A DNA stretch of 64,000 nt from an uncultured Lachnospiraceae bacterium (GCA_910584845.1 CAJUDH010000003.1:221795-285794); one strand, 5' to 3'; counted from the first letter of the stretch, positions 41,576 to 51,683 are shown. A program made the numbers and translations. Notes: generated from the sequence alone by a model not told the origin.

Positions 41576-43666
41576 ATGGAGTATCGGGAATTGTGGAAGG
41601 AAGAGAATGCCAAGGTTCAAGAACGGTATTGCCTGGCTATGGACCGGATCCGGGGGATTTTGGCAGACAACCAGGCTAAAGGGCCTTTTGCCGGATATTT
41701 TGCCCGGCTGGCCTGGTTTACCGGCCAGTTGGAAAGGCTGGCCCAGCGTCAGCTGCAAGGGGGGCTAAAAGGGTTAAGCTTAAATGAGCTGGAAAAAGAA
41801 AACCAGCTGCTGTATGGGGAAATCCTGCCAGGCCATTATGAGGAAAGCTATGCCAACCCCGCATACGGCGCCAAGGAGCTGGGGCCGGAGCTGGGGCCTT
41901 TGTTGGCCGCCTTCTATGCCCAGCTTCGGGGGGCGGTTGCCTTTGCCTATGAGTGCCGGCTTACCGATATTACGATCCTTTGCGAAACGCTCATTGAGGT
42001 TTATAATTGCTTCGAGGGCCAGGTTCCCCCGGTGAAAACCGTCCGGGACATTTTGTATTGGTTTTACAGCGATTATACGGACGTTACGCTGCCCTACCGG
42101 ATCCGGGAACAATTGGACCCCTCCCTGTCCTTTGCCAAAGACATTATCCTGGACAGCGACTTAACGGACCTGAGGTATTTGTACTGGTTCGGGGAATATG
42201 TGTCCCCTTCGGAACGGAAAGTGGCGGAATTTTTAAACGGCCTTCCCCAGGAAACCATTGATAAGATGGCCTCCACTTATACCCAGGGGTATCAGAAAGG
42301 GTTTGCGGTAATGGGCCGTGACCTTTCAAAAAAACGGACAGTGGCCATCCGGTATGAGCTTGGGTTTGAGAGGATGGTCCGGGCGGCTATTTTCCAGTTC
42401 CGGGAAATGGGGCTGGAGCCTATTATATACCGGGCGGCTGTCTGGTCGGTGACCCAGACGCCCAACCGGAAAATCGGGTACCACGGGTCGTCGCCCAACC
42501 GGCAGTATGACTATGACCACCGGTATGACCAGGCCGTCTATTTCGACAAAGCTTTTAAAGACCGGAAACTGGCCGTATTAAAATCCGCCTACGAGGCCAT
42601 GAAAAAGGAAGCGGCGGACTTTGCCGGGCCGGCGGTGGTGGAGACTTTCGGGCAGGCCCATTTCCAGCCGGTAAACAAGCCGGAAGCTTTCGTATTAAGC
42701 AAAAAACAGGAGGAATTGTCCATTGCCTATTCCCGGGAATCCATGCCGGTGGTGAACGCCTATGTGCCCGGGGAAGAAACCAGCTTTACTATCATAGCTT
42801 TCCCGTCGCCAGACATCGGGGCGGATTTTGAAGAGGTTTTTGCGGAAACCATCCGGATCAATACCTTGGATTATGAAGTTTATAAGGAGATCCAGCAAAA
42901 GATTATCCAAACGCTGGACAAAGCCCAATACGTGCGGGTCACCGGGCGGAAAATGCCGGGCGGCATAAAAAACGATACCGACCTGAAGGTTACGTTGCAC
43001 CCCTTATCTGACCCGGCAAAAGAAACGAATTTTGAGAACTGCGTGGCCGATGTAAACATCCCCCTGGGGGAGGCGTTTACTTCCCCTGTGCTGGCTGGGA
43101 CCAACGGCCTGCTGCATGTGAACAAAGTATATCTGGGAAATATCCAATACAAAAATTTACGGTTGTGGTTTGAAGACGGCAGGGTGACGGAGTATTCCTG
43201 CGACAATTTTACGGACCCGAAGGAAGGCAAGGCGCTGATCCGACAGGAGATCCTGAAAAACCACAATACCCTCCCCATGGGCGAGTTTGCCATTGGTACC
43301 AACACGGTGGCTTATGCCATGGCGGAAAAATACGGGATTGTCGAAAAGCTCCCGATTTTGATTGTGGAAAAAATGGGGCCCCATTTTGCGGTGGGCGACA
43401 CCTGCTATAGCTGGAGTGAGGATTCCCCCGTCTACAACCCTGACGGGCGGGAGGTAATCGCCCGGGACAACGAAATTTCCGCTTTGAGGAAAGAGGACGT
43501 GTCCAGGGCCTATTTCGGCTGCCACACAGACATTACCATCCCTTATTCGGAACTGGGGGACATTGTGGCGGTCGGGGCGGACGGGTCGGAGTATCCGGTG
43601 GTCCAAGGCGGGCGGTTCGTGGCGCCGGGTACGGAAGAGCTAAATAATGCCCTGGAGGGATCATGA
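41576..43666 (+). CDS. M29-type aminopeptidase with long N-terminal extension
   Basis: 696 residues from the ATG at 41576; an ATG at 41531 is in frame but touches its ribosome binding site. The C-terminal two thirds matches thermophilic-type M29 metallopeptidases: Glu499 in PLGEAFTSP, Glu570 in MGEFAIGTN, Glu598 and His603 in VEKMGPHFAVG, Tyr611, and His650 and Asp652 in CHTDITI. Spacing agrees with metal ligands and catalytic tyrosine of AmpS/AmpT. The N-terminal 240 or so residues are helical, with no family I recognise. No signal peptide. Followed 1 base later by a 143-residue gene and then the DUF4132 gene. Confidence 0.82.
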   Translation: MEYRELWKEENAKVQERYCLAMDRIRGILADNQAKGPFAGYFARLAWFTGQLERLAQRQLQGGLKGLSLNELEKENQLLYGEILPGHYEESYANPAYGAKELGPELGPLLAAFYAQLRGAVAFAYECRLTDITILCETLIEVYNCFEGQVPPVKTVRDILYWFYSDYTDVTLPYRIREQLDPSLSFAKDIILDSDLTDLRYLYWFGEYVSPSERKVAEFLNGLPQETIDKMASTYTQGYQKGFAVMGRDLSKKRTVAIRYELGFERMVRAAIFQFREMGLEPIIYRAAVWSVTQTPNRKIGYHGSSPNRQYDYDHRYDQAVYFDKAFKDRKLAVLKSAYEAMKKEAADFAGPAVVETFGQAHFQPVNKPEAFVLSKKQEELSIAYSRESMPVVNAYVPGEETSFTIIAFPSPDIGADFEEVFAETIRINTLDYEVYKEIQQKIIQTLDKAQYVRVTGRKMPGGIKNDTDLKVTLHPLSDPAKETNFENCVADVNIPLGEAFTSPVLAGTNGLLHVNKVYLGNIQYKNLRLWFEDGRVTEYSCDNFTDPKEGKALIRQEILKNHNTLPMGEFAIGTNTVAYAMAEKYGIVEKLPILIVEKMGPHFAVGDTCYSWSEDSPVYNPDGREVIARDNEISALRKEDVSRAYFGCHTDITIPYSELGDIVAVGADGSEYPVVQGGRFVAPGTEELNNALEGS

Positions 43667-43667
43667 C

Positions 43668-44099
43668 ATGAAAATAAAAGTAAACGTAAAACACATGGGG
43701 AAACGTAAAAATTCCATCGAAGAGAAAACCTGTGAAATTGCCGGGCGCCCGGGTACGGTGCGGGAACTGGTCCTGGCGGTGGTGGACTCCCAGGTGGAGG
43801 AATATAACCAAAGGCTGGAGGCTTCCCAGAAGATTCCGGAAATCCTCTCCTGCCTCACCAAAGAGGAGATTGAGGATAAGGCCCAAGGGGGGAAGGTGGG
43901 GTTTGGCCAGAATTACGGAGAAAAAAAGGCCGACAGGCATAAGGCCAGGGACAATGCCATTCAATGTTTTGAAGACGGGATTTACCGGATTTTTATGGAT
44001 GGGAAGCCTTTGGAAAACCTGGAGGATGCCGTGGATATAACCGAAGAGAATTTATTTACCTTTGTCCGGCTGACCATGCTGGCGGGAAGGATGTGGTGA
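43668..44099 (+). CDS. 143-residue hypothetical protein between the M29 and DUF4132 genes
   Basis: 143 residues from the ATG at 43668, with GGAGGG 8 bases upstream. KIKVNVKHMGKRKNSIEE looks like a small beta structure; the middle is rich in charged helix (LEASQKIPEILSCLTKEEIEDKA); VGFGQNYGEKKADRHKARDNAIQCF and FMDGKPLENLEDAVDITEEN follow. No cysteine motif, signal peptide or membrane segment. It is sandwiched by 1-base gaps between two large genes, so it is very likely part of the same functional unit. Family not recognised. Confidence 0.7.
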   Translation: MKIKVNVKHMGKRKNSIEEKTCEIAGRPGTVRELVLAVVDSQVEEYNQRLEASQKIPEILSCLTKEEIEDKAQGGKVGFGQNYGEKKADRHKARDNAIQCFEDGIYRIFMDGKPLENLEDAVDITEENLFTFVRLTMLAGRMW

Positions 44100-44100
44100 G

Positions 44101-47100
44101 ATGGCGGATTATGATTACAATACAAGGCAAAAAATAACCAAAGGCCGTTCGGAAGAGCTTTATAGAAGGATTGGCAAATTTGCCGCATCCGACAAGGACC
44201 TGGCGCTGGAGCTGAAAGAAAAGGAAAACACAGCCCATAAAATGTTTCAGGACATTTCCCGGCAATTTTATGCCCGGAAAGATGCCCGGCCTTCCCGGTG
44301 GTTTACCCAGGGCGGGGCCCATCAGGGGCTTTTGGATGCCTTTGTGCCCAAAAGGTACCAGCCTTCTTACCTCTATATCATCGACAAGCTGAACCAATTC
44401 CCCTTTACCCGGGGCTGGGCCCGCCGCCCGGTGCGGACCGCCGGGTACGGCCCCCAGGCCGGGCAGATGTTTTCCCTGCTTTTGACGTTTGAGAAATTTT
44501 TCTATTTGGGGGACAGGCCGGAAGACCTTATTTTAAAGCGGCTGGATGGGGAAAAGCTGGACTATGTCCAGAACCAATGGTATTTCGGCCGGGATTTCAG
44601 TTATGTCTATGCGGCGGAAATTGATTTAGGGAACCAGACGGTGGTCCAAGCTTTGAAAGATTTGATTTTAAGTGAGAACAATACGGCCTACCTGGACCGG
44701 GAGATGATCCTGGGCATTATGCGTTCGGACAATGAAGAGCTGCATGAATTAATGTGCAAGCTGCTTTTGGCGGCCCGGCTGCAGGAAGGGGTAAGGCAGG
44801 CGGTTTGCGAGGCCATGGACGAGGGGGTCTGCGTTGTTTTTGAAAAGCTGTTGCGGGTGATTGAAGACAATGGCCTGATCCGCTTTTCCGCAGTGAAACG
44901 GGCCGTGTCCACTTGGATCGGGATTTTTGACGAGAACAGCGTGGACCGGGTCAATGAAAAGCTGTTGGGCCTTATGGGGCGGTGCCTGCGTGACGAAGGG
45001 TTTTGCCGCGCCCAGCTTGCCACCAACGATTCCGTTGCCATCAGCGCCGCTTTGTGGGCCCTTGGGTTCCGGGAAGCCGAGGATGCGATACAGGCAATGG
45101 ATGAGCTCATTGGCCATGGGACGAAAAACCAGAAATTGACGGCTTCTTTTTATAACCAGAGTTTATATGACCCGGACCTGAAAATCCGCATGGCCCAGAA
45201 AGTGATTTGGGAGCACACGGAAGATATGGAGCTGGTGGCGGCTTTTATGCCGGCATTTACCACCAAGCTGTACAGCCACATCCAATATGCCCTAAGCAAA
45301 GACGGCAGGGGCTATTATTGGGAGTTTCAAAAGCCCCGGGTGCCTGTATTGGCCGATTATTATGGCAGCCGGGAAGAAGCAGAGGCCCTGTACGAAAAAT
45401 TCATGGGGATTTATCAGCGCCTCCCCAAAAAGGGCGTGGTATATTCCCCCTGTATTTTCCCTTGGCATCAGGTAGAACTGTCCCCTTCGATTGTGGTGGC
45501 CCAGATGGCCTTTTTGGCCTATGTGCTGCAGGATGAGGAAAAAATTACGTACATAGCCGGGCTTTTAGGCAATGTAGGGTCAGGGAGGGCCCGCCTGGTC
45601 AATTTGCTGCTGTACCAGCCGTCCAACCAGGAACAGAGGAACCTGGTGATCGGGCTTATGGGGAATGCAGAGGCCCAGGCGTCAGATACCGCGGTCAAAA
45701 TTGTGAAAAACCTTACCTTAAACCAGGGGGAATACCGGCTTTTGGAGGATATGCTGCGGTTTAAACGGAGCAGCTTAAGGGGCATCCTGATTTCCATGCT
45801 GATGGGGCAGCCAAAGGAAACCATGAAAGACAGCGTCAGGAGGCTGCTGACAGACAAAAAGGAAGAGAAGCGCAGCGCCGGACTGGATATGCTGATGCGG
45901 CTGTCCAAGGATGAGGGGAAAGCCGGGCTTTACAAGGATATGAAGCCCATGGCCGCCCTGGTGGAAAATCCTACAGACAAAGAAAAGATCCTGATCCAGG
46001 AAATCCTGGAGGGCCAGAAAGAGTCAGCCGCAGATAAAAAAGGCTTTGGCATTTATGACCCGGATGCCCCGGAAGAAGCGCCAAAAGCCACAGGGCTTAT
46101 GACGGCAAAACAGCTTTCGGCCCTGTGCCTGCCTTTTACAGAGGAGGAAGCTGTGGAAAAGCTGAAAAAGCTGGACCAGCTGGTGAACCGCCATAAAGAT
46201 TATGAATACCTGGCAGAAAACGGGGATAAAGTCCTGTTGGGGAACAGTTACCGGAAGCAGAAAAGGGGCAAAGAAGAGAAGGCCGGTGAGGAAAGCCCCC
46301 TGTTGGAGCAGTATCCTTTGGCCGGGGAACTGAGGAAATTTTATGAAGGGGAGATCGGCAGCATCTATGGCCTGATCCAGATCGCTGCGGTGGATTCCCG
46401 CACAGGCCAGCCGGCTTATCAGGCGGCAAAAGGCTTCTATCAGGAAGTATTTGGCTTTTTGCCCTTTAAGCCAGAACCCTTCCGCCTGGAATATACCAAC
46501 CAGGTAAGGGATATCCGCCTGGTCTACCACCGGGAATTTCTGGACAGGAAAAAGCTGCTGGAAACGGGGGTCAATGTGGTATCGGCATTGACGCCCTATG
46601 TCAACAGCAAAAACATAACGGTTTCCTACCCTTGGGAAGGGTGGAACGGCAGGGTATCCCAAATTCAAAAGAGGTTTTGTGAGATGCCACTGTTTTTCTG
46701 GTATTTCAAGGGGCTTAAATATTGGGAAACCGACGAGGAATTTACCCGCGCCTTCCACGCCGCCTGGCGTTACGAATTGGCCTGCCAGGCAGACCGGAAA
46801 AGGCGGCGGTTTATGCCGGACAACGGCGCTGCCCCCCAGACGCCCATCCGGCCCTATTGGTTTTTTAAAGCCTGCCATATGGGTCTGGTAAGCGAAGACA
46901 TTTTATATAAGGCGTTGATGGAATATTTTGACCGGAAGAGGTGCCTGGAAATATTATGTAAAGTAAAGAAAAGGGAATGCGTGAAACCCATGAACGGGAA
47001 GTCTATGGCAGACTTTTTCGGCGACCAAATCGCGGACCAGATCTATAAGGCCGGGGAGGCCTATTTCGAAGAAAACCATTGGCTGGCGGAAAGCATAGGC

Positions 47101-49311
47101 CAGGCGTACGACCGGATCGTCCCTGCCATGGTTGACGTGGAGCTGCGCAGGGGGGAGCAGGAAACCAGCTTTTCCTGGGATATGCAGGGGATTACGTATA
47201 TCCAGGGGACCGGGTACCTGATCCGTATCCTGATGGCTTTGGGGAAAGATACTTTGGGAAAGGAAACCTATTATTCTTGGTATTATGGGGGAGGGAACCT
47301 GGCGAAAAAAGAAGTGCTTAGCGGTTTGCTGAAAGCTTGCTATCCGGCAGAAGGGGAAACCGGCGAGGATTTGAGGAAAGCCTTAAAGGGGTCGAAGGTC
47401 AAAGAGGCCAGGCTGGTGGAGGTGGCTATGTACGCGCCCCAGTGGATCGACGTGATCCAGGAATACCTGGGCTGGGCAGGCTTAAAGAGCGGGTGCTATT
47501 ACTTTATGGCCCATATGAACGAAAGGTTTGACGACCAGAAAAAGGCCATAATCGCCAAATATACCCCGCTGACCCCGGATGAACTGCAGGCAGGGGCATT
47601 TGATGCCGCTTGGTTTGAGGAAGCTTATGGGATGCTGGGGGAGAAAAACTTCGGGATGCTTTACCAGGCTGCCAAATACATCTCGGACGGCCAGAAACAT
47701 TCCCGGGCCAGAAAATATGCGGATGCGGCTGCCGGGAAGGTTACTTTGGAAGAGCTGCGCACGGAGATCTTATCCAAGCGGAATAAAGACCTCCTTATGA
47801 GCTACGGCCTGGTCCCCTTTGGGGAAAGCAAAGAAAAAGAAGTGCAGGAGCGATACCAGTTTATCCAGCAATACCGGAAGGAGAGCCGGCAGTTTGGCGC
47901 CCAGCGCAGGGCCAGCGAAGGCAAGGCCGCAGACATTGCCCTGGTAAACCTAAGCGTCCGGGCGGGGTTTGCCGACGTGACCCGGCTGACCCTTAACGTG
48001 GAAGGCCGGCTGGCGGAATCTTTCGCCGCCTATATGCAATGGGCGCCGGTGGGGGATGTGGAAGTGTGCCTTTCTGTGGGGGAAGACGGAAAAAGCGCCG
48101 TTTTGTGCCGGAAAGGCCAAAAAGAGCTTAAATCCATCCCGTCCAAGCTGGCCAAAGACCCTTATGTGCTGCAGGTAAAGGAGGCCCACAAAAAGCTGAA
48201 AGAACAGTATTCCCGGACCAGGAAGATGATGGAAGAGTCCATGGAAAGCGGGGAGCTTTTCACTGCCTCCGAAGTGGAAGGGCTGCTGGCCAACCCTGTG
48301 GTCCGCGCCATTTTAGAGCCGCTTGTGTTCGTGGCGGGAGAGAAGATGGGGTTTGTCCGGTATAGCAGGGGGCCGGGGGACGAGGCTTTGGCAGGGCTTT
48401 GCCTGGAGGCCCCTGCAAAGGGCGGGGATGTATCCGCACCGGCAGGGGAAGAAGGCAAAGGCACGGCAGCAGGGGCCAAAGAGGCGGCCGCCCTGCCCCC
48501 GGAAGAGAAGCTTCGCATCGCCCACCCCCTGGATTTGTACCGGGACGGCCGGTGGCATGAGTATCAGAAATATTTATTCAGCCGGGGAATCCGCCAGCCC
48601 TTTAAACAGGTGTTCCGGGAACTGTACGTGAAATTGCCGGAGGAGTCGGGGCTTAAGGCTTCCCGTATGTTTGCAGGGAACCAGATCCAGCCCCGTAAGG
48701 CTGTCGCCTGTTTGCGGGACCGCCGGTGGGTGGCTGACTATGAAGAGGGCCTGCAGAAAATTTACTATAAAGAAGACATTATTGCCCGCATTTATGCCTT
48801 GGCAGATTGGTTTTCCCCCAGCGATATTGAGGAGCCTACGCTGGAATGGGTGGAATTTTTTGACCGTAAGACATTCCAGGCCCTGACAATAGGGCAAGTG
48901 CCGGACCGGATTTACAGTGAAGTGATGCGGGACGTGGATTTGGCGGTCAGCGTGGCCCATGCCGGAGGCGTGGATCCGGAAACCAGCCATTCTACCATAG
49001 AAATGCGCCGTGCCATTGTGGAACTGAACTTGCCGATGTTCGGGATCCGAAACGTGGTATTGAAGGACAGCCATGCGCTGGTCCAGGGGAGCCGGGCGGC
49101 CTACAACGTCCATCTGGGCAGCGGCGTAGTACACCAGGAAGGCGGCGCCATGCTCAACATCCTGCCGGTCCACAGCCAGAAACGGGGGAAACTGTTTTTG
49201 CCTTTCGTGGACGAAGACCCCAAGACGGCAGAAATCATGTCGAAGATCGTATTGCTGGCAGAAGACAAAAAGATCAAAGACCCCTTTATTTTGGAACAGA
49301 TCCGGGTATAG
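44101..49311 (+). CDS. Very large DUF4132-domain protein (1736 residues)
   Basis: 1736 residues. The C-terminal 250 or so residues match DUF4132: SEVMRDVDLAVSVAHAGG (1606-1623), MRRAIVELNLPMFGIRNV, VVLKDSHALVQGSRAAYNVH, LFLPFVDEDPKTAEIMSKIV and a final KDPFILEQIRV. The same domain is in E. coli MolR/YehI, which clusters with AAA+ and VWA genes. The rest looks mostly helical, with stretches reminiscent of repeat scaffolds (for example RSSLRGILISMLMGQPKE). A Gly/Ala/Glu-rich linker lies near residues 1435-1465. Translation starts 1 base after the previous stop. Function unknown; it may be a scaffold. Confidence 0.82.
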   Translation: MADYDYNTRQKITKGRSEELYRRIGKFAASDKDLALELKEKENTAHKMFQDISRQFYARKDARPSRWFTQGGAHQGLLDAFVPKRYQPSYLYIIDKLNQFPFTRGWARRPVRTAGYGPQAGQMFSLLLTFEKFFYLGDRPEDLILKRLDGEKLDYVQNQWYFGRDFSYVYAAEIDLGNQTVVQALKDLILSENNTAYLDREMILGIMRSDNEELHELMCKLLLAARLQEGVRQAVCEAMDEGVCVVFEKLLRVIEDNGLIRFSAVKRAVSTWIGIFDENSVDRVNEKLLGLMGRCLRDEGFCRAQLATNDSVAISAALWALGFREAEDAIQAMDELIGHGTKNQKLTASFYNQSLYDPDLKIRMAQKVIWEHTEDMELVAAFMPAFTTKLYSHIQYALSKDGRGYYWEFQKPRVPVLADYYGSREEAEALYEKFMGIYQRLPKKGVVYSPCIFPWHQVELSPSIVVAQMAFLAYVLQDEEKITYIAGLLGNVGSGRARLVNLLLYQPSNQEQRNLVIGLMGNAEAQASDTAVKIVKNLTLNQGEYRLLEDMLRFKRSSLRGILISMLMGQPKETMKDSVRRLLTDKKEEKRSAGLDMLMRLSKDEGKAGLYKDMKPMAALVENPTDKEKILIQEILEGQKESAADKKGFGIYDPDAPEEAPKATGLMTAKQLSALCLPFTEEEAVEKLKKLDQLVNRHKDYEYLAENGDKVLLGNSYRKQKRGKEEKAGEESPLLEQYPLAGELRKFYEGEIGSIYGLIQIAAVDSRTGQPAYQAAKGFYQEVFGFLPFKPEPFRLEYTNQVRDIRLVYHREFLDRKKLLETGVNVVSALTPYVNSKNITVSYPWEGWNGRVSQIQKRFCEMPLFFWYFKGLKYWETDEEFTRAFHAAWRYELACQADRKRRRFMPDNGAAPQTPIRPYWFFKACHMGLVSEDILYKALMEYFDRKRCLEILCKVKKRECVKPMNGKSMADFFGDQIADQIYKAGEAYFEENHWLAESIGQAYDRIVPAMVDVELRRGEQETSFSWDMQGITYIQGTGYLIRILMALGKDTLGKETYYSWYYGGGNLAKKEVLSGLLKACYPAEGETGEDLRKALKGSKVKEARLVEVAMYAPQWIDVIQEYLGWAGLKSGCYYFMAHMNERFDDQKKAIIAKYTPLTPDELQAGAFDAAWFEEAYGMLGEKNFGMLYQAAKYISDGQKHSRARKYADAAAGKVTLEELRTEILSKRNKDLLMSYGLVPFGESKEKEVQERYQFIQQYRKESRQFGAQRRASEGKAADIALVNLSVRAGFADVTRLTLNVEGRLAESFAAYMQWAPVGDVEVCLSVGEDGKSAVLCRKGQKELKSIPSKLAKDPYVLQVKEAHKKLKEQYSRTRKMMEESMESGELFTASEVEGLLANPVVRAILEPLVFVAGEKMGFVRYSRGPGDEALAGLCLEAPAKGGDVSAPAGEEGKGTAAGAKEAAALPPEEKLRIAHPLDLYRDGRWHEYQKYLFSRGIRQPFKQVFRELYVKLPEESGLKASRMFAGNQIQPRKAVACLRDRRWVADYEEGLQKIYYKEDIIARIYALADWFSPSDIEEPTLEWVEFFDRKTFQALTIGQVPDRIYSEVMRDVDLAVSVAHAGGVDPETSHSTIEMRRAIVELNLPMFGIRNVVLKDSHALVQGSRAAYNVHLGSGVVHQEGGAMLNILPVHSQKRGKLFLPFVDEDPKTAEIMSKIVLLAEDKKIKDPFILEQIRV

Positions 49312-49351
49312 GGCTTTGGGCAATGCCCGCCGGCAAGCCGGATAATACCGG

Positions 49352-49380
49352 TTGACGGTTCAGGAAAAACATTGTATCAT
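49352..49380 (+). promoter_or_regulatory. Promoter of the pur operon
   Basis: TTGACG (49352-49357), 17-base spacer, TATCAT (49375-49380). The leader of about 90 bases has no guanine-riboswitch core. Confidence 0.75.
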
Positions 49381-49476
49381 TATGGAATATTCACCGGAAC
49401 GGGGACGGCAATGGAACCCGGTTTCCGGTATGTGAAAGAACCCAAAAAGCAGCGGATGACAGAAAGGAGAGGCAGT

Positions 49477-49989
49477 ATGGCGAAGGTTGGAATTGTAATG
49501 GGCAGTGATTCGGATATGCCGGTGATGGCCAAGGCGGCGGAGATTTTGGACAAGTTCGGGGTTGAATATGAGATGACGATTATTTCTGCCCACCGGGAGC
49601 CGGATATTTTCTTTGCATGGGCCAAGGCGGCGGAAGGGAAAGGGATGAAAGTAATCATCGCGGGTGCCGGGAAAGCGGCCCATTTGCCGGGGATGTGCGC
49701 GGCCCTGTTCCCCATGCCGGTGATTGGCATTCCCATGAAGACTTCCGATTTAGGCGGGGTGGATTCCCTCTACTCCATCGTACAGATGCCGTCGGGGGTG
49801 CCGGTGGCTACGGTGGCCATTAACGGTGGCGCCAATGCGGGGATCCTGGCGGCGAAAATGCTGGCCATGTCCGATCCGGAGCTGTTGAAAAAATTGAAGG
49901 AGTACTCCGAGGGCTTAAAGAACGACGTGGTAAAGAAGGCGGAAAAGCTGGAGAAGGCCGGGTATCAAGAGTACCTGGCGCAAATGTAG
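49477..49989 (+). CDS. purE: N5-carboxyaminoimidazole ribonucleotide mutase
   Basis: 170 residues from the ATG at 49477 (AGAAAGGAGAGG upstream). GIVMGSDSDMPVM (phosphate loop), ISAHREPDIFFAWAK with the active-site His, and AGAAHLPG-type segment AGAGKAAHLPGMCAAL. It is the class I enzyme and rearranges N5-CAIR to CAIR. It leads purE-purM-purN-purD. Confidence 0.95.
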   Translation: MAKVGIVMGSDSDMPVMAKAAEILDKFGVEYEMTIISAHREPDIFFAWAKAAEGKGMKVIIAGAGKAAHLPGMCAALFPMPVIGIPMKTSDLGGVDSLYSIVQMPSGVPVATVAINGGANAGILAAKMLAMSDPELLKKLKEYSEGLKNDVVKKAEKLEKAGYQEYLAQM

Positions 49990-49999
49990 GAGGAAGGCT

Positions 50000-51031
50000 A
50001 TGGACTACAAGAAAGCCGGAGTGGACATTGAGGCGGGCTATAAGTCCGTGGAGCTGATGAAAGGGCATGTAAAAAAGACCATGAGGGAGGAAGTGCTGGG
50101 AGGCCTGGGCGGATTTTCCGGCGCCTTTTCCCTGTCAAAAATCAAGGCCATGGAAGAGCCGGTACTGTTGTCCGGTACCGACGGGTGCGGGACCAAGGTT
50201 AAGCTGGCCATTATCATGGACAAACATGATACCATCGGCATAGACGCCGTGGCCATGTGCGTCAACGACATCGCCTGCGCCGGCGGCGAGCCCTTATTCT
50301 TCCTGGACTACATTGCCTGCGGCAAGAACTATCCGGAAAAAATCGCAGATATTGTAAAGGGGGTGGCCGAAGGGTGCCTCCAGTCAGAAGCCGCTTTGAT
50401 CGGCGGCGAGACCGCAGAGCATCCGGGGCTAATGCCGGAAGAGGATTATGACCTGGCAGGGTTTGCCGTGGGGGTTTGCGACAGGAAAGAGATGATTACG
50501 GGGGAAACCTTAAAGGAGGGGGACCTGCTGATCGGGATGGCTTCTTCCGGCGTCCATAGCAACGGTTTTTCCCTGGTGCGGAAAGTGTTTGAAAAAGAGC
50601 TGACCCGGGAAGGCCTGGACACGTATTATGAGGCCTTGGGCAAGACCCTTGGAGAAGCGCTCCTGGCCCCCACGAAGATTTATGTTAAGGCATTGAAAAA
50701 GATGAAGGCGTCCGGCGTAAAGGTGAAGGCATGCTGCCATATTACCGGCGGCGGGTTTTATGAAAACGTCCCCCGGATGTTAAAGGAAGGGACCCATGCA
50801 AAGATCCAAAAGGGAAGCTATGAAATCCCGGCTATTTTCCGGCTGCTGGCGGAAAAAGGGGATATTGCAGAGGAGATGATGTACAATACTTTTAATATGG
50901 GTATTGGCATGATCGTGGCAGTGGACCCGGCAGACGCGGACAAAGCCATGGAGGCCATCCGGGCGGCCGGGGAGGTCCCCTATGCCATCGGTTCGGTAAC
51001 AGCAGGGGAAAAAGGGGTGACGCTATGCTAA
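50000..51031 (+). CDS. purM: Phosphoribosylformylglycinamidine cyclo-ligase (AIR synthetase)
   Basis: 343 residues. Motifs: YKKAGVDIEAGYKSVELMK at the start, DGCGTKVKLA, DAVAMCVNDIACAGGEPLFF, GGETAEHPGLMPEEDYDLAG, GMASSGVHSNGFSLVRKVF and HITGGGFYENVPRM. It closes FGAM to AIR with ATP. Starts 11 bases after purE behind AGGAGG and overlaps purN by 7 bases. Confidence 0.96.
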   Translation: MDYKKAGVDIEAGYKSVELMKGHVKKTMREEVLGGLGGFSGAFSLSKIKAMEEPVLLSGTDGCGTKVKLAIIMDKHDTIGIDAVAMCVNDIACAGGEPLFFLDYIACGKNYPEKIADIVKGVAEGCLQSEAALIGGETAEHPGLMPEEDYDLAGFAVGVCDRKEMITGETLKEGDLLIGMASSGVHSNGFSLVRKVFEKELTREGLDTYYEALGKTLGEALLAPTKIYVKALKKMKASGVKVKACCHITGGGFYENVPRMLKEGTHAKIQKGSYEIPAIFRLLAEKGDIAEEMMYNTFNMGIGMIVAVDPADADKAMEAIRAAGEVPYAIGSVTAGEKGVTLC

Positions 51032-51648
51032 GGGTAGGCGTGATGGTGTCCGGCGGAGGGACCAACCTCCAGGCGGTATTCGATGCCCTGGATACCGGAA
51101 AAGTCACCAACGCCCAGGTTGTTGTGGCCATTAGCAACAATCCCGGGGCCTATGCGCTGGAGAGGGCCAAACGCCATGGGGTCGAGGCGGTGTGCCTGTC
51201 GCCCAAAAGCTTCCCCTGCCGGGAAGATTTTGAACAGGCATTGTTAGAGGCGGTCGATTCCTACCGTTTGGATTTGATTGTGCTGGCAGGGTTTTTGGTG
51301 AAAATCCCGGCAAAAATGGTGGAAAAATATGAGGGGCGGATTATCAATGTGCACCCTTCCTTGATCCCGTCCTTTTGCGGGGTAGGGTATTACGGGCTTA
51401 AAGTCCACGAGGCGGCCCTGAAAAGAGGGGTGAAAGTCACGGGGGCCACGGTGCATTATGTGGACAGCGGTATGGATACGGGCCCGATCCTTTTGCAGAA
51501 GGCCGTGGAGGTAAAAGAGGGGGATACCCCGGAAACCCTGCAGCGCCGTGTGATGGAAGAGGCGGAGTGGGTGATTTTGCCGGAGGCCATTAACCGCATT
51601 GCCAATGGGGCGACGGGGCCGGGCAGGCTGCCTGGCTGTAACGGATAA
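51025..51648 (+). CDS. purN: Phosphoribosylglycinamide formyltransferase
   Basis: 207 residues. VMVSGGGTNLQA at the phosphate end, AISNNPGAYALERA, LAGFLVKIPAKMVE, NVHPSLIPSFCG with the catalytic Asn-His, and HYVDSGMDTGPIL with the catalytic Asp. It transfers formyl from 10-formyl-THF to GAR. Translationally coupled to purM. Confidence 0.96.
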   Translation: MLRVGVMVSGGGTNLQAVFDALDTGKVTNAQVVVAISNNPGAYALERAKRHGVEAVCLSPKSFPCREDFEQALLEAVDSYRLDLIVLAGFLVKIPAKMVEKYEGRIINVHPSLIPSFCGVGYYGLKVHEAALKRGVKVTGATVHYVDSGMDTGPILLQKAVEVKEGDTPETLQRRVMEEAEWVILPEAINRIANGATGPGRLPGCNG

Positions 51649-51657
51649 AAGGGGCCT

Positions 51658-51683
51658 GCCATATCCCGAAGGCCTGATATGGC
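51658..51683. other. Hairpin between purN and purD
   Basis: Perfect stem GCCATATC (51658-51665) with GATATGGC (51676-51683), loop of 10, no T-run. Probably an mRNA processing or stability element. Confidence 0.4.

Noticed and set aside
41531..41576. Upstream ATG at 41531 as M29 gene start
   Set aside because: The ribosome binding site touches the ATG, and the extra residues have no family support; 41576 is a safer start.
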